Positions 7,505-13,957 of a stretch of DNA of 64,000 nt are shown here, one piece after another. A program made the translations under genes and the position numbers. Source of the stretch: Pelagibius sp040217155 (lineage in GTDB: Bacteria; Pseudomonadota; Alphaproteobacteria; Kiloniellales; Kiloniellaceae); the NCBI GenBank assembly GCA_040217155.1, contig JAVJNS010000028.1, positions 62,001 through 126,000 on the forward strand. The letters are read 5' to 3'. How positions within the stretch are numbered: the first letter of the stretch is position 1; every line of letters begins with the position of its first letter. Under the pieces are notes generated by a model, which had not been told where the DNA came from, made no database searches, and saw only the letters and a list, made by a program, of their open reading frames with translations.

Positions 7505-8962
7505 ATGACGATCTCGACGACCACAGCCAAGAGCCGCTACGCCGGAGACGGCGCGACAGCAAGCTTTCCGACCGGCTTCAAGTTCCTCGACAACGCCCAG
7601 GTCCGCGTGATCCTGCGGGCCGCCGACGGCAGCGAGTCCCTGTGGACGGAAGGCAGCGAGTACAGCCTGAGCGGGGCCGGTGCGCCGGGCGGCGGAACGG
7701 TCGAGGTGGAGACCAGCCCGACCGACCACACGCCGGCTGCCGGCGAGACCCTGGTGGTGAAGCTGTCGGTGCCGCCCCTGCAGGAGACGTCCCTGCCGCT
7801 TGGCGGGGCGTTCCCTTCGACGGCGGTCGAAGCCATGGCCGACCTGGCGGCGCTCAGGGACCAGCAGATCGAGGAAGCCCTCAGCCGCGCGCCGAAACTC
7901 AAGGAATCGACGGCGCTGGCGGACATCCAACTGCCCGAGCCGGAGGCCGGCTGGCTGGTCGGCTGGAACAGCGGCGGCACCGGGCTGGAAAATATCGCGC
8001 CGCCCGCCGACGGCGCCGATGGTGCTGATGGCAGGACGGTGTTGAACGGCAGCGGCGCGCCTGCCGCCGGGCAGGGGAGCGACGGCGACTTCTACATCGA
8101 CACCGCGGCGACGGCGCTCTACGGCCCCAAGGCGGCGGGCGCCTGGGGCGGTGCGACCAGTCTGCTTGGTCCGCAGGGGGCCACCGGCGCCGCCGGCGCG
8201 ACCGGTGCGACCGGTGCGACCGGTGCGGCCGGCGCGAACGGCACGGACGGCGCGGACGGCACGGACGGCACGGACGGCAAGACGGTGCTGAACGGCGCCG
8301 GCGCGCCCGCGGGCGGCACCGGCGCGAACGGCGACTTCTACATCGACACCGCGGCGACGGCGCTCTACGGGCCCAAGACCGGCGGTAGCTGGGGCAGCGC
8401 CACCAGCCTGCTTGGTCCGCAGGGGGCCACTGGCGCCACCGGTGCGCCCGGCGCGGCAGGTGTTGACGGCGCCGACGGTGTGGGCGTGCCCGCCGGCGGC
8501 AGCACCGGCCAGGTGCTGGCCAAGACCTCGGGCACGGATTACGCCACGGGTTGGGTGGGGCCGGGTCTCGCCGACCTCGCCGACGACGCCACGCCGCAGC
8601 TCGGCGGTGCGCTCGACGGCCAGGGCAACACCAGCGAAGACGTGGCCATGAAGGTGGCGGCGGCCAAGACCGCCAGCTTCACCTTCGCGGCCGCCGAGGC
8701 GGGCATCCTGACACCTTGCAACGCGGCCGCGGCGATGAACGCGACGGTGCCGCCCAACGCCTCGGTGGCCTACGCGGTCGGCACCACGCTGGCGATCTGG
8801 AACCAGGGCGCCGGTGCCGTCACCTGGGTGGCCGGCGCCGGCGTGACGTTGAGCAAGAACGCGGCATTGACCCTGGTGTCGGGCGGACAGCACAGCGTTT
8901 CCTTCGCCATCAAGACCGCCACCAACGCCTGGGTGGTGTCCGGCGACCTGGAGGCGGCCTGA
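7505..8962 (+). CDS. Tail fibre with T7 gp17-type N-terminus and collagen-like repeats
   Basis: In this 485-residue protein, residues 1-155 match the phage tail-fibre attachment domain (YAGDGATASFPTGFKFLDNA, LPLGGAFPSTAVEAMADLAA and the EEALSRAP helix). Residues 175-325 carry Gly-X-Y collagen-like runs (GATGATGATG, GTDGADGTDG) around two copies of a module with GDFYIDTAATALYGPK and ATSLLGPQGATG. The C-terminal 130 residues (APQLGGALDGQGN onward) resemble terminal domains of other fibres. It would form a trimer that attaches to the tail and contacts the host. AGGAG sits 7 bases before the ATG. The stop overlaps the next start (TGATG). Confidence 0.85.
   Translation: MTISTTTAKSRYAGDGATASFPTGFKFLDNAQVRVILRAADGSESLWTEGSEYSLSGAGAPGGGTVEVETSPTDHTPAAGETLVVKLSVPPLQETSLPLGGAFPSTAVEAMADLAALRDQQIEEALSRAPKLKESTALADIQLPEPEAGWLVGWNSGGTGLENIAPPADGADGADGRTVLNGSGAPAAGQGSDGDFYIDTAATALYGPKAAGAWGGATSLLGPQGATGAAGATGATGATGAAGANGTDGADGTDGTDGKTVLNGAGAPAGGTGANGDFYIDTAATALYGPKTGGSWGSATSLLGPQGATGATGAPGAAGVDGADGVGVPAGGSTGQVLAKTSGTDYATGWVGPGLADLADDATPQLGGALDGQGNTSEDVAMKVAAAKTASFTFAAAEAGILTPCNAAAAMNATVPPNASVAYAVGTTLAIWNQGAGAVTWVAGAGVTLSKNAALTLVSGGQHSVSFAIKTATNAWVVSGDLEAA
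8030..8434 (+). repeat. Two direct copies of a fibre module
   Basis: The segments from about 8030 to 8188 and 8276 to 8434 encode near-identical modules offset by exactly 246 bases (82 codons). Each contains VLNG-GAPA, GDFYIDTAATALYGPK and ATSLLGPQGATG. The DNA between them encodes collagen-like triplets. Equal spacing and high DNA identity suggest a recent in-frame duplication. Confidence 0.85.
8198..8224 (+). repeat. 9-base tandem repeat in the fibre gene
   Basis: Three perfect head-to-tail copies of GCGACCGGT encode Ala-Thr-Gly. A related run of GGCACGGAC-type units follows at about 8240-8278. Copy changes would keep the frame and only alter collagen-like stalk length. Confidence 0.8.
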
Positions 8963-9882
8963 TGCTGAACAAGACGATCCTGCTGATGTCGGCGGCACGG
9001 ACTGTGGCGGCAGGTGCGCCAACAAGCCCGCAAGCCTTCACGACGAGCGGCGACTTCGTCGTGCCCTCGGGCGTCACATCGATCACCGTCAAGACCTGGG
9101 GCGCCGGCGGCGGCGGCGGTTGCGGGAGCAACACCAACCCTGGCGGCGACGGCGGCGGCGGCGGCTTCGCCCAGGCGACGCTATCGACGACGCCGGGCGA
9201 AACGCTTCGGGTAGAGGTTGGCGCCGGCGGCGGCGGTGCCACCGATACCACGAGTAACGCAGCGGCGGGCGGCGGCGGTGGGCTGACTGGCCTATTCCGG
9301 GGCGCGGTCACGCAAGGCAACGCGCTCATCATCGGCGGCTCGGGCGGCGGCGGTTCCGGCGCCAACACCTCGGCAGGAACGCGCCACGGCGGCGCCGGTG
9401 GCGGGAGTAGCGGCGAGGCGGGTACCCCCACAAATAGTGGCGGCGGCGGAACGCAGGTCGCGGGCGGAGCAGCGGGTGGCGCCGGTGGCAATGTGGCCGG
9501 TTCCGCTCTGACTGGCGGCGCCGGGTCTGACGGCGACGGATCGAGCCTCGGCGGTGGCGGCGCGGGTGGGTCACTCAATGGCGGCGACGGCGGCGACGCA
9601 GGAACGACAGCGGGCGACTATGGCGGTGGCGGCGGCGGCTCCGGATACTATGGCGGCGGCGGTGGTGGCAATGGCGGCACCTCTGGCGGCGGCGGCGGTG
9701 GCGGCGGCTCCGGTTTCGTCACCGGCAGCAGCACCACCTACACGGCCGGCAGCGGCGCTAGCGTCGCCAACTCAGGCGATGGTGACTATGTGGCCGGCAA
9801 GGGCGTTGGCGGCGGCGGCGTGACTGACGGCAACAACGTCACGGCGGGTGGCGACGGCTATGTCTTCATTTCCTGGACGTAA
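8962..9882 (+). CDS. Glycine-rich phage fibre-tip or adhesin-like protein
   Basis: This is a 306-residue protein. Residues 25-60 form a beta segment (FTTSGDFVVPSGVTSITVKTW), and then most of the chain is poly-Gly runs broken by Ser, Asn, Ala or aromatic residues, ending in GGDGYVFISWT. This is the known glycine-rich domain pattern of phage tail-tip and fibre proteins (opening with F-x-V-P-x-G-V, closing with G-x-V-x-I-x-W). Polyglycine-II bundles occur in the phage S16 adhesin, but equivalence is only inferred. It starts within the stop of the fibre gene, so translation is coupled and a partnership with the fibre is likely. Confidence 0.7.
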   Translation: MLNKTILLMSAARTVAAGAPTSPQAFTTSGDFVVPSGVTSITVKTWGAGGGGGCGSNTNPGGDGGGGGFAQATLSTTPGETLRVEVGAGGGGATDTTSNAAAGGGGGLTGLFRGAVTQGNALIIGGSGGGGSGANTSAGTRHGGAGGGSSGEAGTPTNSGGGGTQVAGGAAGGAGGNVAGSALTGGAGSDGDGSSLGGGGAGGSLNGGDGGDAGTTAGDYGGGGGGSGYYGGGGGGNGGTSGGGGGGGGSGFVTGSSTTYTAGSGASVANSGDGDYVAGKGVGGGGVTDGNNVTAGGDGYVFISWT

Positions 9883-9946
9883 CGCAGAACGGCCTCTGGT
9901 TTTTGATCTTAAAAGGCGATAAGTTGGCGGAAGTTTCAACCTCAAT

Positions 9947-10909
9947 ATGGCCGAAGCATTGGACGTTCACCCTGAAGTCAACCGCACCGGCGGCGCCTGT
10001 ATCTTTGGTGTCGACGATCCAACATTGCCGTACCTCGCGGCCAGGGTTTTTCCGGCGGCGCAGCAAATTCCGCTCGCGGTCGGTCAAGATGCCGACAGCG
10101 TCGTCGGCCAGTTGGGGCCGGATGTGCGATGGTTCGTTTGGCATGCACTGCCTACCCACAAGGGCGGGATGCCGCGTCACCGCGAAGCTCTACGCCGGAT
10201 GCTTCGCGAGCGGTCGATCTTCGGCATCAATGAGAGGGTCGTTGACATCTCCAAGAGAAACACTCAGGCGGTGTTGGCCGGCCTGGGGCTGCCGACGACA
10301 GAGGCGGCGCGAGGGGGCGAACCTAGCGAAAAGCTCTTTCTCAAATCGAACCACAATTATGGTGGGCGAGCCGAAAGGTTGATGTCGCAAGAATTGCGCG
10401 ACTACTTCGGCGTTGCGGTGCCACATCCGCAAACGCCGGAGTTCAAGCAGTATCGAGTCGTCGAGAGGCGGCATGTGCAGTCATTGGCGTTCAATCTCGC
10501 CGATGTCTTTGTGGAGCGCTTTGTCGAAAACTCCGCTGAAGTCTTCTATCGCGCTTTTATCGTATTTGATGCGGTTGTGTTGAGCCGCATCGTCTGTGGA
10601 GGGGTGATTAAGAAAGCCCTCGGTGCCGAGCAGCGCGACGACTATTTTCTGAGTTTTTCCGATGCGGACAGTGGCTTTGCGTCGGCGCCGGATGACACGG
10701 TACGGAAGATCATGGTGGACTTGGCACGTTTCTGTCCGACTTTTGGTCTTGACTTGGGGGCAGTGGACATTCTCCCAGACGATGACGGGGTGCCGCACAT
10801 CATTGATGCGAACCCGACAGCTTGGGGCGGAGAGAACTGTGACCGACCAGGATTTCTCGATCACCTCACAGCTGTATTGGTCGGTCGGAATGCCGCTGCT
10901 CCTAGCTAG
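9947..10909 (+). CDS. ATP-grasp superfamily enzyme in the phage block
   Basis: In this 320-residue protein the C-terminal two thirds fit an ATP-grasp fold. There is an ATP-contacting Lys in LFLKSNHNYGGR (about residues 148-159), a hinge-like VERFVEN, and metal-binding carboxylates in LGAVDILPDDDGVPHIIDAN near the end. The N-terminus (GACIFGVDDPTLPYLAARVF) is Rossmann-like, as in pre-ATP-grasp domains. Such enzymes ligate a carboxylate to an amine or thiol, but no substrate can be named. Local GC is low: 28 of 60 bases at 10501-10560, against 48 of 60 at 8221-8280. The ribosome site is weak (CGGAAG). It is convergent with the sulfotransferase gene. Confidence 0.7.
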   Translation: MAEALDVHPEVNRTGGACIFGVDDPTLPYLAARVFPAAQQIPLAVGQDADSVVGQLGPDVRWFVWHALPTHKGGMPRHREALRRMLRERSIFGINERVVDISKRNTQAVLAGLGLPTTEAARGGEPSEKLFLKSNHNYGGRAERLMSQELRDYFGVAVPHPQTPEFKQYRVVERRHVQSLAFNLADVFVERFVENSAEVFYRAFIVFDAVVLSRIVCGGVIKKALGAEQRDDYFLSFSDADSGFASAPDDTVRKIMVDLARFCPTFGLDLGAVDILPDDDGVPHIIDANPTAWGGENCDRPGFLDHLTAVLVGRNAAAPS

Positions 10910-10921
10910 TTGGCGTGCGTC

Positions 10922-11083
10922 TCAATGTACTTGGATATAACTAAGCGCTGCGAGTAATCCTGCCGTGCGGGCATCCAGCCGGTCTGCGCGCTCGCCTAGA
11001 TCCTTTGTCTCGCGCGCGATCCGGTGCGCCATCACCTGGATTTCCTTGGCCGCTTCGAGGGTGTCGGCGCTGCGGTGGATCAT
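10922..11083 (-). CDS. Possible small helical protein
   Basis: This 53-residue frame between the convergent ATP-grasp and sulfotransferase genes encodes a strongly amphipathic, charged helix (HRIARETKDLGERADRLDAR) ending in AALSYIQVH. No clear ribosome site precedes the ATG at 11083. Composition suits a short coiled-coil protein, but length and context leave chance as an alternative. Confidence 0.3.
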   Translation of the reverse strand: MIHRSADTLEAAKEIQVMAHRIARETKDLGERADRLDARTAGLLAALSYIQVH

Positions 11084-11145
11084 CGCGTGACGCCGAAACG
11101 CAGCGCCGGCTTCCTGACACCACCCAATGTTTGTCGGTGAGGAAG

Positions 11146-11742
11146 TTACGCGGCTCCGGACGACCGGAGAATCTTGGCGGCTTGAGTCAAATTCTTCCGG
11201 GAATTGCCATGGGGAAACGGATCCGTAGGCACAGGCGCATCTAGAAAGCGGCACAGCGGTTCCCAACCATCGCCACCAATGATGTCCATGACAAGTAAGC
11301 GGCTTTCCGGCACGAGCTCTTGAACACGTGCATTGTGTTCTTGATAGACTTTCCGATAGGTAAACTCCCGCGGGTCGGCGGATCCGTAGACAAGGCAGCG
11401 GATGTCCCATCTAAGTGGATCTTGATCCCGCGAACTGAGCGGAAATATTTCCCGTGTATGCGCTGAGATGCTGCGCCACCAACTGTCCTCCTCGCGAACC
11501 GTCAAGATGCACTTCGCTTCGGGATAGGCATCGAGCAGCTCTCTATAATACCAAGCAGAAGGAAGGTCGACGACCGCATCAATGTCTTCGTATCGGCGAA
11601 AGTCGGGCCGTGGCACGGTGCCGTCAATGACATCGTTGAGCCGCAACATGTCATTGTGAATCGTGCCGTACCCCAAAAGTCTGAGGGCATGGGAGAGGGT
11701 CATCGTGCCCGTCTTGCTCAGGCCTGCGCCAACGACTTTCAT
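11146..11742 (-). CDS. Sulfotransferase family protein
   Basis: In this 198-residue protein the N-terminus MKVVGAGLSKTGTMTLSHAL carries the 5'-phosphosulfate loop pattern G-x-x-KTGT-x-(T/S)-L of sulfotransferases, which use PAPS as donor. A mid-protein segment, AKCILTVREEDSWWRS, fits the 3'-phosphate-binding strand and helix. It resembles the family annotated as Sulfotransfer_4. The acceptor is unknown; a glycan or protein at the host surface or virion is possible. Local GC is about 53% (32 of 60 bases at 11521-11580), below the surrounding phage genes. It is on the opposite strand to the virion genes, typical of a moron with its own promoter. Confidence 0.75.
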   Translation of the reverse strand: MKVVGAGLSKTGTMTLSHALRLLGYGTIHNDMLRLNDVIDGTVPRPDFRRYEDIDAVVDLPSAWYYRELLDAYPEAKCILTVREEDSWWRSISAHTREIFPLSSRDQDPLRWDIRCLVYGSADPREFTYRKVYQEHNARVQELVPESRLLVMDIIGGDGWEPLCRFLDAPVPTDPFPHGNSRKNLTQAAKILRSSGAA

Positions 11743-12016
11743 GGGGCCCCCGATCTGGTGATCAATTTTGCCGATTCCTCACGGGTAACCGCAACTCTAA
11801 AATGAACTCTTGAGTCCAGGTCATCCCAAGCCTGCGAGGATGATCGGCACTCTGACCCGTGCTGTTTCGAGCCCGGATTTGCGGCCACGAAACCGATCAT
11901 CAAATCCCTAGCGCCGGCAGCGCGGTACAGCCGGCATGGGGCCGCTGCGCTGTCCTGCTTCGGCGCGGACTCACAGTCAAGCTTCCGCACCCATTCTTCA
12001 TCGAGGAGTTTTAGCG

Positions 12017-12328
12017 ATGGCCAGTCGTTGCTGGGCGCTGCCGTTGGCGGTGCCGGTTGTATTTCTGGTGGCGGCCTCCAAGCCGGTTTCCGCCGTCACG
12101 CTGAACTGCGTCGCCCGCGATGCGGTCTTTGAGAAGCTGCGCGAGACGAAGGGAGAAGTGCCGTCGCACGCCGGCCTCGCCGCCAACGGTTCGCTGCTGG
12201 AAGTGACGGTGAACCCCGACGGCAGCTGGACGGCGTTCTTCACCTTTCCGGATGGCCTGACCTGTCCCTTCGCGACCGGTGAGGCCTGGCGCGATATCGC
12301 CGAGCCCGTCGACGATCCGGCTGCCTAG
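12017..12328 (+). CDS. Small exported protein of unknown function
   Basis: This 103-residue protein has a signal peptide (CWALPLAVPVVFLVAASKPVSA) and a compact mature part with two cysteines (LNCVARDAVFEKL and GLTCPFATGEAW). The pattern LLEVTVNPDGSWTAFF suggests a small beta domain. GAGGAG lies 8 bases before the ATG at 12017. It opens a run of four small envelope-related genes at the right end of the phage block. No family is recognised; it may be a phage envelope gene or a host gene. Confidence 0.65.
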   Translation: MASRCWALPLAVPVVFLVAASKPVSAVTLNCVARDAVFEKLRETKGEVPSHAGLAANGSLLEVTVNPDGSWTAFFTFPDGLTCPFATGEAWRDIAEPVDDPAA

Positions 12329-12329
12329 C

Positions 12330-12578
12330 ATGGCGGAGGACCGCATCGCCCGCGAACAGGCCGCTGTCGCCCATCAGAAGATCGACTCGCACGAAGACCG
12401 CTGCGGCGAAAGATGGCGGGAAGCGCGTGACGAGCTGAAGGATCTGCGCCGGCGGATCTTCGAAACCCGCGTCGCCATGGAGCAGGGCCACCGGCGGCTG
12501 ACCGGCTGGGTCATCGGCGGCCAGGGCGGCGTGATCCTGCTGCTGGCCGGGGTGCTGCTGACGACGACCTTCTATTGA
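12330..12578 (+). CDS. Small coiled-coil protein with one C-terminal membrane helix
   Basis: In this 82-residue protein, residues 1-55 are a charged helix (EDRIAREQAAVAHQKIDSHE, then ELKDLRRRIFETRVAMEQ) and residues 60-82 are one hydrophobic span (VIGGQGGVILLLAGVLLTTT). This layout is common in phage lysis cassettes next to holins. The ATG at 12330 begins one base after the previous stop. A role in lysis timing or membrane anchoring is inferred from layout only. Confidence 0.65.
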   Translation: MAEDRIAREQAAVAHQKIDSHEDRCGERWREARDELKDLRRRIFETRVAMEQGHRRLTGWVIGGQGGVILLLAGVLLTTTFY

Positions 12579-12654
12579 ACCTTGCCGTCCCGCAGGCGGG
12601 GTGACGCCCGTTTTGCCGGACACCCCCTTCAAGCAACCGAGATATGGAGCGCTC

Positions 12655-12822
12655 ATGTTCACCGCTTACGACAAGGCGGCGGCCGCCGCTATCGCCACGG
12701 CCGTCACAACAGTCATCGCGGCCCTCACGCCGCTGGACGGCGAGGTGGTCGGGGCCATCGGCACCCTGCTGACGACGGGCCTCGTGTGGCTGGTACCCAA
12801 CAGGAAGGGCGCCCCGCGATGA
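12655..12822 (+). CDS. Small hydrophobic protein, holin-like
   Basis: This 55-residue protein has two hydrophobic stretches (AAAAAIATAVTTVIAALT and VVGAIGTLLTTGLVWLV) joined by an acidic turn, with a basic C-terminus (PNRKGAPR). That size and layout resembles two-span phage holins. GGAG sits 6 bases before the ATG. The stop overlaps the next ATG (ATGA), so it is co-translated with the lipoprotein. No endolysin is recognised in the window. Confidence 0.55.
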   Translation: MFTAYDKAAAAAIATAVTTVIAALTPLDGEVVGAIGTLLTTGLVWLVPNRKGAPR

Positions 12823-13310
12823 CGGCCGGCGCACGCGGGCCGCGCGGCCACGCCGGCGCCGCGTTCTGCGGCCTCGCGCTCTGGGGACTGCTGTTGGCCG
12901 GCTGCAGCACCTTCGGCCCGACCGGCCAGCAGAGCCTGGAGATGGAGTCCAGGGCCGGTGGCGCGGAAGCCTCCTACTCGCCGTTCAACTGGTCGCCGCC
13001 GAACTACGCGGGGATGACGGCGGGGCGGATCATCTATCCGGGCCAGGACGGCGGCGCCCCGGTGGTGGCGGAATGGCTCTCCGGGAAGGAGGCGGAGAGC
13101 GCCAACATCACCTTCGCGACCCCGGACGGCAATATCATCAGCTATAGTGCCAGCGGCCTGCGCGCCTTCGAAGGGCAACTGGCGCGGGCCCAGGTGGAAA
13201 GCGACCTCGCGGCACAGCTATCGGACCTCTGGCAGAACATCGCGCCGGAAATCAGGACCGGCCTGGTCGATGCCGTCTGCCTCTATGTCACCAAGGGGCT
13301 GTGCAGCTGA
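12819..13310 (+). CDS. Lipoprotein in the phage right end
   Basis: This is a 163-residue protein with a lipoprotein signal ending in LLAGC (lipobox, Cys at about residue 29). The mature part has a Tyr/Trp/Pro-rich segment (YSPFNWSPPNYAGM) and two cysteines near the C-terminus (CLYVTKGLC). A lipoprotein after a holin-like gene could act as an outer-membrane spanin subunit, but it is longer than most o-spanins and the sequence does not prove it. It ends 167 bases before the tRNA-Ser. Confidence 0.65.
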   Translation: MTAGARGPRGHAGAAFCGLALWGLLLAGCSTFGPTGQQSLEMESRAGGAEASYSPFNWSPPNYAGMTAGRIIYPGQDGGAPVVAEWLSGKEAESANITFATPDGNIISYSASGLRAFEGQLARAQVESDLAAQLSDLWQNIAPEIRTGLVDAVCLYVTKGLCS

Positions 13311-13477
13311 GAGTGGGGGGCGTCGTTGGGGCGCTGCCCGGGCCGCCGGGGCCGAGCGGTTTATCGTGGTCTATCGTGGTTTTCCGGGGCCCGCGGCCTG
13401 AATTCTCGCCGCGAGGCCACTTTGAGCTTGCGCCGGCACCGCGCGAGACGCTAGGAAAACAGCCGCTTTCCCGGCGA

Positions 13478-13570
13478 GGACAGGTGGCCGAGTGGCTGAA
13501 GGCGCTCCCCTGCTAAGGGAGTATGGGGTTAATAGCTCCATCGAGGGTTCGAATCCCTCCCTGTCCGCCA
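13478..13570 (+). tRNA. tRNA-Ser(GCU)
   Basis: This is a 93-base tRNA. The acceptor stem GGACAGG (13478-13484) pairs with CCTGTCC (13560-13566). The anticodon stem CTCCC/GGGAG encloses loop CTGCTAA with anticodon GCT at 13512-13514. A long variable arm is present, as expected for serine. The T loop has GGTTCGAATC, and CCA is encoded at 13568-13570. It reads AGC and AGU codons. A short T-run follows at 13572-13576. Confidence 0.97.
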
Positions 13571-13957
13571 GTTTTTCCGTGGTCCTAACGGCGCTGGGCC
13601 AACTTTGGCCCGCCGGTCACCATGAATCCGGGTTAATCCGCTGTTAGCGCTGTTACCCTTTGATGACACAGGCTTTTTAGGCCGGCCTTCATGTTGTCTT
13701 AGGATTCGGTCTTCATAGTTGCTTCAGAAATACCGTGCGAACAGCGTGGCGGTGTGACGATTGAGCGGTCCTTTGATGGATTTCCGGCCCTTTCCAGGTT
13801 CGGCTCGGGGACCCTCACCCAGGCACTTTTCGGCGCTGTCAGCAATTGCGTTCAATGGCTTAGCGAGCGCGCTGGAAGCGTGATCGCGCTCACTCCGCGG
13901 CCGGCTGGCCCGGCGGGCGGCGAGGGCAATCGCGTGAGAGGGAGGACGTGCCGCGAC
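13571..13957. other. Intergenic region between tRNA-Ser and the M23 peptidase gene
   Basis: The region holds the T-run that may end the tRNA transcript and a small hairpin (GGGCCA at 13596-13601 with TGGCCC at 13606-13611). The peptidase frame also stays open upstream to 13754, but that extension lacks a ribosome site and encodes atypical residues. No att-like repeat or further RNA gene is visible. Confidence 0.5.

Larger units (their letters stand above)
1462..13310 (+). mobile_element. T7-like prophage structural block (partial)
   Basis: Contiguous genes encode a capsid, two small structural proteins, tail tubular proteins A and B, gp13-like and gp14-like internal proteins, a T7 gp17-like fibre and a glycine-rich protein. 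A moron-like pair (ATP-grasp, sulfotransferase) and a small envelope/lysis-like set follow. The order matches the T7 late region from gene 10 onward. No portal, scaffold, terminase, RNA polymerase, integrase or repressor is visible, and a host-like MAPEG gene sits directly upstream. The boundaries given are those of the first and last phage-like genes. No att repeats were found. Confidence 0.75.

Noticed and set aside
8030..8434. Possible CRISPR-like direct repeats
   Set aside because: The repeats lie inside a reading frame, code for collagen-like and fibre modules, and lack the regular short repeat-spacer pattern.
11739..11990. Possible 83-residue gene upstream of the sulfotransferase
   Set aside because: No ribosome site, no recognisable pattern, and it overlaps the likely promoter of the sulfotransferase.
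1462..13310. Gene transfer agent
   Set aside because: Known alphaproteobacterial agents have a siphovirus-like HK97 capsid and long tail genes. These genes are T7-like tail tubular and internal virion types.
1462..13310. Tailocin or contractile injection system
   Set aside because: No sheath, tube, baseplate or ATPase gene is present, and a capsid gene is.
13754..13957. N-terminal extension of the M23 peptidase
   Set aside because: The extra 68 residues have low-complexity composition, no ribosome site, and the membrane-protein pattern begins naturally at 13958.
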